A DNA stretch of 64,000 nucleotides from Kalmusia sp. IMI 367209 (GCA_027946365.1 JAPEUQ010000005.1:1860001-1924000), one strand, 5' to 3'. Positions 45,081 to 57,065 are shown, counted from the first letter of the stretch. Notes: generated by a model not told the origin, from the letters alone. Made by a program: numbers and translations.

Positions 45081-45647
45081 ATGTATCTCCCAGCGTTTTC
45101 GCTCCTAAGCATTCTCGCCGGCACCACGCTCGCAGTCCCCACGACAAGCGCCCGCGAAGTCTCGCAACGAAATGCGCATCTCATGCGCCGTGAGGCAACT
45201 AGTGTGCGTCCACCCATCCCCCCCTCTTCCCATATTCCCCGCAAATCTCGTCGTGGAATCGTGCGCTGATGTTGTATGCATCAACAGGTCTACATCTGCG
45301 AAGACGTAAACTGGGGCGGAAAATGCTCCAACGTAACCTACACGCTCGGTTCGGGGGACTGCGTCACGCTCGACGGCACGGCCTCTTCTATCTCGCCTTC
45401 TACCGGGTTCTCGTGTACGTTTTACAAGTACGTATATCCTCAGACCATCTTCCTCTTTCCCATTCCGCATTGGCAGACGAGAGAAATTTGTTTTTTACTA
45501 AAAGGCACATATAGGAATTCGATATGCCGCGATTTCGACAGCACAGGTGTGCTGAGGTTGACGCAGCCGGGCAGCGCGGATCTGACGAAGGAGTCTGGGG
45601 GGTGGAACGATGCTGTGAGAGGGTTCCAGTGCTTTAAGGCGACGTGA
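45081..45647 (+). CDS. Small secreted cysteine-containing protein, 131 aa (effector candidate)
   Basis: Exons 45081-45203, 45288-45427 and 45515-45647; 132 codons, all junctions in phase. MYLPAFSLLSILAGTTLAVP is a signal peptide; HLMRREATS contains a dibasic site that could be a Kex2 cleavage. The mature part starts VYICEDVNWGGKCSNVTYTL and has six Cys (YICED, GGKCS, GDCVT, FSCTF, SICRD, FQCFK). The motif CEDxNWGGxC with a later repeat resembles secreted crystallin-like small proteins of Dothideomycetes, as far as I can judge by eye. Function unknown; secretion and cysteine pattern suggest an apoplastic or cell-surface role. Confidence 0.8.
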
Positions 45648-46262
45648 TGAGTACGTAGAATAAAAGAGAGGCGATAGAGTGAAAAGGTTTAGATAGATGG
45701 GTCGACTGATCAAGCATTTGTGGGACGTTCGTCTGATGGAGGAGTCAGGAGCTGCGTCTGTGGTGATTGAATACGAGGCTAGACAGGGAAATACGTAATG
45801 TTAATGCACTTGAAAGTTTGGAAGGGTGTCTGCGGCGGTGGAGATGGGTGTTGCAGGATTGATGGTTTCGAGATAAGATTATGTGGGCAAGATTTGTAGC
45901 GATACAGGTCCTGATATTCTTCATAATACGGGTTTGCCGTTAGAGTTTGATAGATGGTGGGCGACGGAACGGAGAACATCTTATGGGCACTAGGAACTCT
46001 AGAATATGACTTGGATATTTAATTCATAAAGGGTCGTTAGGTAATCTATATGTTTTTGCTTCCTGGATATGGATTTACTTTTAGTAGTCCCGATTTCTTC
46101 CTCGTGCTATCCACAGGAGATAAGTGAAAAAGCCAGACACCGCCCATATACCAATATCTATATACGAGGCGTGTGAAATAGGACACACGACATACCGGTA
46201 GTTCGTTTCCAATCTGTATCTTCGAAATCAACCATCCAACCGTCCACCAATTTACGACCTGC
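45648..46262. other. Spacer between convergent genes
   Basis: Holds the 3' flanks of the secreted gene and the ankyrin gene. No gene recognised; a minus-strand frame at 45779-45979 has no domain. Confidence 0.45.
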
Positions 46263-49200
46263 TCAATCTACAGTCCCCCATTCAAGTGCCTTCCGATCCT
46301 GCCTCAGCCCAGCATGCAACTTCGCACTCTCATCAACCCTATCTTGAATCTGCATCTGCATCTTCACATTCCTTCCCATATGCTCTTCCTTCTCTTTGAG
46401 CGCTCTCCTCTCCACGCCTGCACGATGTTCTACCTCGCCCTTCCGTGCCTCAATCAACATCTTCTCCGCCGCAAACGCCGCACCCGCCTTGCGCTCCTCA
46501 ATCTGCGCCCGCTGCGCCGCGGTCTCGTGCTCTTGCTGCGTGAGCAAGGTGTGCCAGGCTACTTTTTCCGCGCGCTTCATGCGTTCTGCTTCGCGCACGC
46601 GCTGCATGTCAAACTCGTGCTGTCGCTGCGAAAGAGACTGCGTATGTGCGGCTGAGGTAGACGCCGCGGCCATCTCAGCATCTTGCTGTTCCTTTTTGCG
46701 ACGGAGTAGGTCTATATGTTCTGTCTCCTCGAGCATGCGCGCGTGCTCCGAGGCTTCTTTCGCGAGTTTCAGCGTAAGCTGGTGCTCCTTCTGACGGTCG
46801 GCGAGGCGCGCGATGGCGGTAGGCAGGCCAATTGCGCCCGGTGGTTGATCCTCAGTTTCGGAGTAGTATTTGGGTTCGCAACCTTTGTCGCGGAGGAGGT
46901 CGAGGAGGTGCTGTTTTTGGGGGGCACGAGCCGGGGAGGGGATGATTTCGATGTACGAGAGGGGTGAGTACCAGAGTCCTTGGGTGTCGCGGAACATGTG
47001 TTTTTCGTCGTTGAGCTGCTCCCATACTTCAGTTTCTAGGAGTGCTTCTGCGATCCTCAATGGGTCGAAGGCATTGTCGAGTGCGAGGAGGACGGCAGAC
47101 CTTTCGTTGCGGGCTTTGAATCTAGGATTGGCTCCATTATCGAGGAAGAGCCGAAGGAGTTGGCGGGCTCTTGAGCGTTGACTGCTATTCTTCAATTCGG
47201 CGTTTAAGCAGAGTTCACCGAGGCCGTTCCGGCCAGCGTGAAGTCGGGACGGGAAATTGGGATCGTGACCATGCTTAATGAGTGTTGCAGCAGACTCGAG
47301 CTGCAAACACCTGGCGGCTTCATGGAGACTGCCGTCGTTTTTTAGCGCATATGGTGCGAGTTGCTCCACGACGGAAGTCACAGAAGATGAACTTGCGTAG
47401 AAGAGAGAGCAGATCGGTCCCATTTGTCGCGGATGGATGCGTCGGCTCCATGGTCCAACAAAGCTTTCACGATGTCTGAGCGGCCTTCTCGTGCAGCAAG
47501 AGCTATTGGTGCGATCTCCGACAAAGGGGTTATGCGGGTGGACGACGCTCCGGCCTTTAGCAATGCGATTATAACAGAGCTGGATACCAGTTTCTGTGGT
47601 TGCGCTAGAGCCCACATTATGGCTGTGATGGCCTCTTCGCCTACAGCGGGATCGACTACGCCAGATACAGAAGAGTCGGGATTACAACCATGGGTGAGTA
47701 GTATCTCGATGAGGGAATCGCTTCTAGGATATTTCTGGATTGCTAAGATCAATGACGGTGGATGGCTTAGATCTAGGTTTTCAGAGCTACAGCCATGGCT
47801 GAAAGCAGATTCCATCAATTGTAATAGGAACTGCTCATCTAAACCTGAGCCGAGCAAGGAAGGCAATATCGTAGTAAAATTTGGCTGGTAAGCCAGAAGT
47901 TTTTCGAAGAGTGGCTTGTTGTGGCGCTTCGCAACGAAGACAAAACATATGCCACTAGCGGCGTTGACATCTGCGTTATGGTGTAAGAGCAGACTCACTA
48001 TTTGTTCAACCTCACTGATACCATTTGCAGGGTCAAGAAAAGTTCGAAGTGCTACATCAACTGCGCTTTGATCAACTCCACGGGAGAGGAGTTCTTGCGC
48101 GATGGCAGCATAGTCACTACTCAGTTTGTCTGCATTCCGTCGAATGCTAGCAATGTCGAAAAGTGATCGGAAAGCGGCCGTGGTAGTGATCTGGGAAGGG
48201 CTATCCTTCCCACTGAGCAAAAGCTTTACTAGAGAGCTGTCTCCAAACGCTACGGCGAGTGCAAATGCTTCACCGCCATTGTGATTAATGGAGGCTCCAT
48301 GTTCCAATAACAACTCAATGATCTTTACCTCGTGCGTGTTTACGAACTGACGGGTCTCAGAAACAAGGGCTTGGCCAAGAGCATCATGAGAGAAATACCC
48401 TTGCCAAGTAAGAACTTGAGGATGTGTCCTTTCTGTGATACATTGTTGAGTGCGACAGCATATTGAAATGCATGCCCAAGTAGTCTCGCATTGGCAGCAA
48501 TCAGCCGTTCGATTATACCGAGGTTGTCGGAACCACCTCTGACAGCAATTTGGAGAGTCTGTGTAGCTGGTCCATCTTCAACACCGCCTACTAGGAGAAG
48601 CTCTAGCATTGCAGAGGTTGTTGATCGCTTGTCTCCATTTGTGTCAAAAATGAGGGGCATAGCTGCGGATTTGGTTTGCGTAGATGGGTTCGCGCTGCAA
48701 AGCAAGCGCAGGGTTGACACGTCGGCCTGTGAGACCACACTCTTGAGCGCTTTACCGCTGTCATGATCCACACGCGCACCGTGACGAACAAGTTCTGTGA
48801 TCAAGCTGACGTCTCTTGAGCTAGAAGTGTCTGCCACTGCATCAACCAGAGCTTGGTCTACCTCTGGTCCACGAGCGCCGTGTTCAAGCAGTAAGCGTAC
48901 AGTCATAAGTCGTTCAGGTGCGGTATATCCAGACCGAATCAGGGGAAACACTTGTGCAAGCGACTGGGAGGACGGTCGAGAAGTTAGCAGTGTCCTTAGG
49001 CTACGAATGTCTTTCCTTGCGACCGCAGCCTGGATCGCTCTGTTGTTCCCGTGATCAAGTGGCGCGCCAGCGTTTAAGAGTAGATCCATCAGGGTTGAAT
49101 CACCGTCTTCTACCGCACGAACGAGCCACTTTTCAAGCGGCCGTCCATTAGCACCTTTTGACACTAAAGTGCTAATAACATGTAGTCTATCTGCTTTCGG

Positions 49201-50540
49201 CGCCTCAGCTGGTACAGCATCTAGCGCAAGCGATGCATGGGCGGGCTGGATCGAGGTGCTCAATATTGCGTTTGCTAGCTGCCAACTAGATTTTGATACA
49301 GCACTTCTCAAGCACTCTGATTCATTGAGATCTGTGGGCACGCCATGGCTGATAAACATCTCTGCCATTGGGACGTCGTTCCGTTGACTCGCAGCTACAA
49401 GCAACGCACCCAATCTAGGGCTCATTGGTGACAGACCGCAACAGAAGAGAAGTTGCAGAAATTGATACAAGTCTTGGGCAGCCGATATTCTCATAGCAGT
49501 TTCAAATGCAGTTTGGAGCGATGTTGGACTCAGGGGGATTGATCCAGCTACAAGTGCGACAGCTAACCGATACTCGCGCTGCGAGATAGCCATCGTGAGA
49601 GCATCAGCATCGTTGAAATTCGGATCAGCGCCATGGCCAATCAGCAGCGAAATAATGGGTTCGGAGGTTTGCTGAAGAGCTGCTGGAAGACACGAAGAGA
49701 TAATATCAGGCCGAAGAGCCTTTGGGGCCCTCAGTAGGAGGCGTATGAAGTTCTGGTCGTTCGCTCTGACGGCGTCTGCCAATGCGTTCGGGCATTTGTT
49801 CAGGTCTGCACCATGACGCAATAGCTCTTGCACACAGGGGTGGTTGTTGGCTGCGAGGGCTGCCTTGAGCCCTTCATCCAAGGTGGTCTGGTCGGCACCA
49901 GAGGCTGCCAACAGGCTGACTGAGTCGGCTCGTCGTACAGTTGCCGCTCTCTGAAGCACGGTGCTTCGTCTCCTGTCAGCAACAATAGGCTTCTTGTTCG
50001 CCTTGTTCTTTTTATCCGTAGTCTCAACGAAGTTGACTTTAGCTCCTAGATTAAGAAAAGCTTGGACGAGACCAGGGTTTGTGGCAGGTTTGTCGATAAC
50101 GGCTGACAGCGCTCGGTCGAGCTCATCTTGCGAGAAGTCCCATTGATTCGTGTCCTGCAGCTTTTCCTTCTCCTTGGAGCTCCTGAAAATGCGCTTTAGC
50201 TGTTTTCCGGGATCTCGGTAGTCTGGGCCGTTCACCCTCTGTTCGACTAGAAGTTGGCGAGCTAACGTGTGATCCTCCTCGCTGGCGATGATTGCAGGCT
50301 GGGTTGGGGCGGGCAGGCAAGGCTGGCGATCAGGGATGGGATGGACACCGGCATCTCGGACGAGATCTTGGAGGTTCTGCCTGGCCTTCATGGTGCCTTG
50401 AGGGGAGCGGAGAGCAGACTGAGAGTGGCATTGTCGCCGGACGACAGCGCGGCCTCGACAACGTCACAGTTGCTTGGTGAAAGGTCCATGAGCACGCGGT
50501 CATTGAGGCTGAGCTTGTTCTTTGTGGCCAACCAATGGTC
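46263..50540 (-). CDS. Giant ankyrin-repeat/coiled-coil protein, broken into three frames
   Basis: Three consecutive frames form one protein: 48340-50391, about 47380-48350 and 46263-47400. Throughout are ankyrin-like units such as LRHGADLNKCPNALADAVRAN, LIGHGADPNFNDADALTMAI, LLEHGASINHNGGEAFALAV and LLDHGADASIRDKWDRSAL. The C-terminal 200 residues are a long Glu/Arg/Lys/Gln-rich coiled coil (KEASEHARMLEETEHIDLLR onward) ending EWGTVD. The upstream frame LSLNDRVLMDLSPSNCDVVE (about 50420-50530) probably belongs to the N-terminus, joined by a further break or an intron near 50391. Breaks: at 48385 (CTCTCATG, one base short before HDALGQALVSETRQF) and at 47395 (CTCTCTCTT, two bases long before LFYASSSSVTSVVEQ). 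Both are in CT-rich simple sequence. Function unknown; a scaffold is likely. Confidence 0.75.
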
Positions 50541-51792
50541 GCGTCTCGTATTCGCGGCTTAGTCATGTCCGCCGCTTCCGTCCAGCCACCTGCCGGACCT
50601 CCAACTCCCAACATTGCACTACATTCCATCCTTTCACGTCGGTAGAGCTTGCTGCCCATCTACATGAGTACCGTCCATCTGAGACGTTTGCGATCTCACC
50701 AAGACGCAGGACTGCTTCCCCTTTATCTCTAGGAGACGAAATGCGCAGCCTGCACTAGTCGGATGTGTCGGGTAAACGCAGTGGCACCTCGCAGCACACG
50801 GACTGCAAACATGGCCCCAGATGGCCGGGATGTCGCGACCTGCCCTCGCCGTTTCACGATGGACCGAACTGCCTGCAAAGTAATCTTTACGAGCGGCGCA
50901 ACGTGTGCCAGACGCACGGCACGGATTCTGTGCCGTTGACCTGCGGCTGGCAAGCAGTTGCTTTTCGACGTCGTGACAACAGACGCGAGGAACTTGCCGA
51001 ACAGATCGAAGGATCGCTTTGGACGCTTCAAGCATTTTGGCGTGAATTGCGGCTGTTTCGCGAATGGTGAGGCAATCCTGTGCCTTCTGCCCGGCTGCTC
51101 ATTGGCCAGGGAGCCGTGTTTGATCCTCCTACGCGAAATCTGCAGGTACCGTTTCACCTCCCCACCACCATTTTCGCTTCGCATATCACGACATGCTGTG
51201 GGAGTGTAGTTCGCGCACGACTCGCGACGAGCACGCCCGTTATCGACGGCCCACGGGGCGTCGATGACACCCGTGCCACCTCCACATCTGGCTAGAAGTC
51301 TCAGGTCGCGAACCTTACCAAGGTGTTGGATGCTGTGTTTCAATGAAAGATCCAGGCATTTTCCTTTTCAGCCCTACTAGAAGGCGGGACGTTCGCCTAC
51401 TCTCCCACTGCGTGCGAATACTAGCTTGCGTCTCCTGTCAGCACATGGGAAGCACAACAGAATAGCATCCGTGCGTCCAACATCGTACGCTATCGATATG
51501 CAAGGTGCTGTGAATCGTTTGAGATGTGCATCCCCCGGGTATGTTCTCGGCCATGAGTATCTACCGACCGTCTGCTTTGGGACAGTAGAAGGCTTCAGGT
51601 AGCAATCTATATATTGGGCCGATAGTGCCGCTGCATTTCTAGCCCACGCCTCATCACAAAAGCTTCCAGCACTACTATCTTTTCCTCCTTCCTTTTTTGT
51701 CTCATTCGCTTCTTCGGGCTCTGGTAGCTCTCTTCTTTCGCTGCACATAATCTCTTCACGAATCTAGAATTCAACCCCGCCAATCATTCAAC
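50541..51792. other. Intergenic region with spurious long frames
   Basis: Frames of 100-200 codons exist on both strands (minus 50729-51343, plus 50765-51209) but overlap each other, are rich in Arg/Cys/Thr and have no domain. The right end, 51640-51790, is CT-rich and carries the promoter and 5' UTR of the DUF3455 gene. Confidence 0.45.
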
Positions 51793-52452
51793 ATGCACTC
51801 CTCACTCCTTGTCGCGGCTCTTGCCCTTCCTCTCGCTTTGGCTGCGCCTGCGCCGTACCGTCTTCCCAACGGCATCTTCCGTCGTCAAACAAACGACACG
51901 TGCGGCCTCGCTGAAGTTCAGCAGCCCGCCAATACCCTCACTCCGCCTCAGGCGCATAACCAACTGGTGCTCATCGCCCTGGGCCAGGGCACACAAAACT
52001 ACACCTGTGCCAACGAGACAGCGACGCCTGCATCCATCGGCGCCGTAGCCAATCTCTTCAACGCGTCCTGCGCCGTCGCCCAAAGCGAATCCCTCGGATC
52101 CGTAGCCGAAGACGCAAACGCCATCGGCCAGCACTTCTTCGTCGACGCGACCACGCCCGAATTCGACATCATTGGGCTCGGCAACGCCAAGCTCGCCAAG
52201 GTCGAGGCCGTCGCTGCACCCCAGCCCACCGACGTCCCGTGGCTGAAGCTCGACGCCAAAGACACCAACACGGCCGTCAGGAACATCTACCGACTCAACA
52301 CCAAGGGCGGCGTAGCACCTACCACTTGCCAGGGCCAGGCTGCCGGTAGCGTCGTTCAGGTCCAGTATGAGGCCCAGTACTGGGTGTATGCGTGCCCGGA
52401 TGCGATGGCTGCGCGCAGGAGGAAGAGGAGCTTGGGGCTGCCGCTTAACTAA
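51793..52452 (+). CDS. Secreted DUF3455 protein, 219 aa
   Basis: Single exon. Signal peptide MHSSLLVAALALPLALAAPA, then a Kex2-like site IFRRQ. The DUF3455 marks are QLVLIALGQGTQNYTC, ATPASIGAVANLFNASCAVA, and PTDVPWLKLDAKD..NTAVRNIYRLNTKGGVAPTTC, ending VQYEAQYWVYACPD and a basic tail RRRKRSLGL. DUF3455 proteins are abundant extracellular proteins of filamentous ascomycetes with no established biochemical role. Four Cys after the signal peptide pair up plausibly. The promoter region is pyrimidine-rich, as in highly expressed fungal genes. Confidence 0.93.
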   Translation: MHSSLLVAALALPLALAAPAPYRLPNGIFRRQTNDTCGLAEVQQPANTLTPPQAHNQLVLIALGQGTQNYTCANETATPASIGAVANLFNASCAVAQSESLGSVAEDANAIGQHFFVDATTPEFDIIGLGNAKLAKVEAVAAPQPTDVPWLKLDAKDTNTAVRNIYRLNTKGGVAPTTCQGQAAGSVVQVQYEAQYWVYACPDAMAARRRKRSLGLPLN

Positions 52453-53269
52453 ATACGTCATGGCGGACTAGTCGGAGCTGATGGCGACTCTGAAAAGGGT
52501 CTGCATTGACAGCAGGAATAGGAGGATTAGGGATTTTGTTTCTTGGGTGTGAGTTACGATTGTGAATGAGTGTTCATGTCAGCTTGAGGTGTTTAGTTGT
52601 TCTTGTACATGTAGGCCTAGAGGATATGTAACAAGATATCAAAGTATGCTTCACTATTTCATTGTTCTCTTTGACATGGTGAATTGATTCGCGTTCAGTG
52701 TAGTATCAGAGTGGAATTAGGGTGAATTGCACACCGAGCTAATTTAAGATAATTAACTTGAATGCCTACCTTTTTTCCGGGTATAGTAAAAATGCGGTTA
52801 TGGCACCATCGTTTGCCGGTTCTTGTATGCACTGTGATCTTATCGCACACTTCGCACGATAGGAGACTACCACATTCCTGTTCGTGCTTTGTAGGGATGA
52901 TGATACTATGTATGTTATCCACATCTATGATACATACCATTGTGTTCACTTTCTTGCAAAGGTGTAAGTAATCTAAAGAACAACAGAAGGAAGATATATT
53001 GGTGGCTTCTATTATGCTTTGTCTTACTTGGAAGGCGTGTAACGGCGGATACTCTTACATATCAAGATACTGGGGTACGTGCAACGCTACCTCTCCCTCG
53101 TTGATTTGTGCAGCAATAGGCGAATATTCTAGATATACTACACAGTCCATCAAAAGTAAACATCGTATCTTTGCTTTCTAATATGTGTGCGTCCTAGGGT
53201 CGCCAAACAGAGGCCTTGTCGTCAAAGTCGTGGAGCATAATAGAAAGGTTGAAGTAGAAATATATTAAT
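52453..53269. other. Spacer between convergent DUF3455 and NLR genes
   Basis: No gene recognised. AT-richer than its neighbours; frames at 52695-52971 are short and antiparallel. Confidence 0.45.
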
Positions 53270-56200
53270 TTACTGGATTCTACGTCTCTTGTGTTTTGAA
53301 TCAGACAGCACTGTTATATCAAAGCTTTCCGGAGAAGCAGTAGACGATGTCTCGTTTGACATATCTGCTAGCTCTGCGCGGTATCCAGCAAGATATGCAA
53401 GCGCCGATAGCCGATTAGGATGGTCGTGTCGAAGGACTTGATCTTGAACCGCGACGACATGCTCTAGTAGCTTTACTGCCTTTTTTACTTGTCCATCTGT
53501 ATGGTATGCTACTGCGAGCCAATGTTGTGACACTAGGTGATTAGGATGGTCGTGTCGAAGGACTTGACCTTGAACCGCGACGACATGCTCTAGTAGCTTT
53601 ACTGCCTTTTTTACTTGTCCATCTGTATGGTATGCTACTGCGAGCCAATATTGTGACGCTAGCCGATCAGGATGGTCGTGTCGAAGGACCTGAGCTCGAA
53701 CCGCGACGACATGCTCTAGTAGCTCTACTGCCTTCTTTACTTGTCCGTCTGATTGGTATGCACTTGCGAGCACATGCTGTGATGCTAGCCGGTTAGGGTG
53801 CTCTGCTAGTAGCATTTCTTCTACTTTGACTACATGCTCTAGAAGCCCTATAGCCTTCTGTATCTGTCCGTCTGATTGGTATGCACTTGCGAGCACATGC
53901 TGTGATGCTAGCCGGTTAGGGTGCTCTGCTAGTAGCATTTCTTGTACTTTGACTACATGCTCTGAAAGCCCTATAGCTTTCTGTATCTGTCCGTCTGATT
54001 TATATGCAATTGCGAGTACATGCTGTGATACTAGCCGGTCAGGGTGCTCTGCTGGTAGCATTTCTCGTACTTTGACTACATGCTCTAGAAGCACTATAGC
54101 CTTCTGTATCTGTCCGTCTGATATGTATGCCATTGCGAGTACGTGCTGTGATGCTAGCCGGTTAGGGTGCTCTGCTGGTAGCATTTCTTGTACTTTGACT
54201 ACATGCTCTAGAAGCCCTATAGCCTTCTGTATCTGTCCATCTGATCCGTATGCAAGTGCGAGCTCATGCTGTGATGCTAGCCGATCCGAATCGTCCTCAT
54301 CTAGCGCGTCTCTCCTTCGACACGACTCTTCTAGCCATGCTACTGCTTCTTTCATCCTGCCATCATGATACATACACTTTCCTACCAATAGACACAGCTG
54401 TGCCTTTTTTGTGACATCATAGTCAACTGAGTCTCCTAGTAGTTGCAGCGCGTGTGGCAGATATGCTCTCCATACATTTTGGTTCTCATATCGGGGATTC
54501 AGTGGGAAGACCTTCGTAACTTGTCGCATTGCCATCTTTGCTGTTTTGACTGTGTCGTCGAGCTGCCTGACCCATATTTGAGTTGCTAAATGTACCAGTC
54601 GATGCATATCGTACCAGTCTTGATAACCTCGTCTTGTCAGAAATGAGTACCCGCAGAGTGTTCCAATAGCGTCTTCCATTCGCACTTCTGACTGCTCACT
54701 CGGCAAAATCGAGCGCGGGATAGCTTTCCATTCGATGCACGATATAAACAACAGAAGGTCTGCCGCTACCGCATCGCGTGCGCGGATCTCGCTAAACGAC
54801 ACTACCCACGTTGTGGCTATTGCGTTCGCTGAGCCCTCGTATCGCGTGTCGTCGCGGAACTCTTTACTCAAAAGGCTGACTAGGGAATGCTCTGTACCTC
54901 GAAGGAGTTGCAAGTATCTGGCAATGGACATCTCGTTGATGTTCAGGTAAGCGGTGGCCTGCACAATGGCCAGAGGCAGATATGCTAGCTCGTCGAGCAG
55001 TTCGATCGTGGTTGCCTTGTCGCGCGGCACACCCTCGGTGAGTGACGTCTCTAGGAAGTTGACTGCGTCTTGCTGTTCCATTGGCCCAAGCTTTAGCATG
55101 TTAGCTCCACTTAGTGACACGGCTACATCCCGCGTTCGAGTGGTGAACAAGATCACGCCCTCCTCGCTCTGTGGCAGGTAGTCGACAATACCCTTCGACT
55201 GCCCGTGACCGATGACAACGCTCCTATCGTCGGCGTTATCCACCACCACCAACCATTTTCCCGCTCGCGCTGAGCCCAAGTATTGCTTTACCAATTCTTT
55301 TGCATCTTCGTCTTTGCCCACCCCTTGGGGTGTCCCCAATAGTCCCATGATCTCAACGCATGCCTGCTCGAAACTCTCCATGCTCAGCGCAGGCATCCAG
55401 AAAATGGAGAATTCGGGCCACATTTTCTTGACTAGGTACACGAGCTGTAGCGCGACCTGTGTCTTGCCCGTTCCGCCGAGTCCCACGATTGATAACTTCC
55501 GGCAGGTCCGATCTACCATCAGCTTTTCCTTTAGCACGTCGAGCTCAGCTTCTCTTCCCACAAAGGCCAAGTTTTTGAGGAAAGGAATGGAGTATATTGC
55601 ACGCCCTACCGCAGAGTCAACGCCTACCACGCTATACACATATATAGGACGGAACTATACTAACTACTTGCGCTCTGCATTGCTTCGTCTGCCGTGCGAG
55701 TCTTAGATACATCTGTCGCCGGAATCACCGATAGCAGCTCCTTTGCATATGCTGCCGCTACGCCTGCCGCATAGGGCTGCCATCTCTTGTTCTTATGCGA
55801 GTCGGCGTAGTCGCAGATGCCGCGGACGACGAGGCAGGGAAAACTATTCATCAGACCCGCCGCCTCCATTTCGAAGCAGAGCACCTGGCCAAGCTCCCGA
55901 CTGAGCATATCTCTTTCTAATGCATTCTTGACCACCTGGTTCCCCGACGCGATGGTTCCGTAGTGGACCACAATCCCCTCATTGCCGTCACGAGCTTCCC
56001 TGATTTCTTGTCTATCCATGCTACAATTATCGCACGTCTGGCCTCCTTTGTGGTCGTACGCCGCATCGAAGAGCACATCAGGGCCCGTCTTGCTGCGTTG
56101 AAACTTAGGGATGCGATCAAGCTTAGCAAAATGCTCGGCAGTCCTGCTTCTATCGCGTAGCTCTTTTGCCTGCACTGTAGCTATGGCAGAGAGCAAGATC

Positions 56201-56640
56201 TGAGGGGGAGAATTCAGCGACCCCTTCCGCTCAAATCCGTCGAGCGTCGCCTTGCCAAAGTCGTATTGCACCACCCCACCAAAGGTCTTGTCTGGCTTGC
56301 TAACTACTACGTCTCCAAGTCGGACGTCGGCTTCAGCGCTGGGGACACCTCCTCCGATGCCCACCATCAGTCCAAATCGGATTCCCCGGAAGGTCGCCCG
56401 CATCTGAGTTGCTATAGCTGCTGCTGGGTTGTTGCCGATCCGGCCAGCAGGCAAGCATACGATCACAACGTTGTGTCCATTTATTGAACCTAAGGTATAC
56501 AGGTTTTCGTCGTTATCATTGGGGTCGCGCTCGAGCTCGGGGTGCTCCTCGTCGAGCATCTCCTGCGCCGCCGCTAGCTCGACGGGTAGGGCGCAAACCC
56601 ATCCCACCGTGTAATCGTCACGACGCAGCGGGCGCGCCAT
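53270..56640 (-). CDS. PNP/NB-ARC/TPR NLR-type receptor, 1108 aa
   Basis: Exons 55668-56640 and 53270-55623 join in phase across a 44-bp intron (1109 codons). Residues 1-320: purine nucleoside phosphorylase-like domain (YTVGWVCALPVELAAAQEML, GLMVGIGGGVPS, DVRLGDVVVSKP, CFEMEAAGLMNSFPCLVVRG, ICDYADSHKN). Residues about 340-620: NB-ARC with P-loop GLGGTGKTQ, Walker B KWLVVVDNADD, sensor VILFTTRTRD, GLPL-like LAYLPLAIV and an MHD-like MHRLVH. The C-terminus has seven TPR units plus one partial, then a basic tail KHKRRRIQ. Fungal NLRs of this build are thought to control non-self recognition and regulated cell death; the PNP domain is the likely effector, processing nucleosides. The near-identical repeats suggest the recognition surface is evolving fast. 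Confidence 0.94.
53400..54290. repeat. Tandem TPR-coding repeats, units of 123 and 126 bp
   Basis: Seven full units in the NLR gene. Units 1-4 are 41 codons of the type SDGQIQKAIGLLEHVVKV; units 5-7 are 42 codons ending RHDHP with TDGQVKKAVKLLEHVVAV. Unit 5 begins like the first type and ends like the second. Long stretches are identical at DNA level, for example the ATGCTCTAGTAGC and TTGTCCATCTGTATGGTATG blocks. Confidence 0.9.
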
Positions 56641-57065
56641 TCGCGGCTATCATACAAAACAAAAGGTGTAAAAGTTGCGGGATAGGACTCTTTGAAGAGA
56701 GGTAGAGTATCTTTGAAGATGCCAACTGACAGTCTGGTAGCAGAAAGGCTGCTGCTCAGCCTGATGACATGCACAGCACCCCGCTGCCCGCTTTCAGCTG
56801 GGGGCCGGCAGGCTGAGGTGTAGATATCTAGAGAGCACCGGTGAAGGGTGGGCGGCACGAAAGACTCTCCTATTGGCCAGCCTTGCATAGTGAGGCGTCG
56901 TCCTCAGTGTCCTCGCCTAAAAACTCATCTACGCAACAACCAATGCGGGGTCCTCTTCAAAAAATACTGACAATGTACGCCCTGACTGTTCTAGAGCTCT
57001 GTAAGCTGATTCTGAGCATGCTTGTAGCCTACCCCTGAGCATATGCAGCTTCGAAGGGTTGGACG
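56641..57065. other. Divergent promoter region of NLR and CorA-like gene
   Basis: 425 bp between head-to-head genes; no other gene seen. Confidence 0.5.

Noticed and set aside
50729..51343. 204-codon minus-strand frame
   Set aside because: No domain, odd composition, and overlapped by equally long plus-strand frames; the DNA is GC-rich, which favours chance frames.
51802..52461. 219-codon minus-strand frame
   Set aside because: Full antisense of the well-supported DUF3455 secreted protein; the GC-rich third codon positions create the shadow.
53400..54290. Regular repeats resembling a CRISPR-like array
   Set aside because: The units are 123/126 bp, continuous, coding for TPRs, with no unique spacers, in a eukaryotic gene.
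53826..54368. 180-codon plus-strand frame rich in repeated Cys (CICPSD, STCCDAS), looking like a cysteine-rich repeat effector
   Set aside because: It is exactly antisense to the TPR units of the NLR; the periodicity and Cys codons are the complement of the conserved TPR codons. There is no signal peptide or intron structure.
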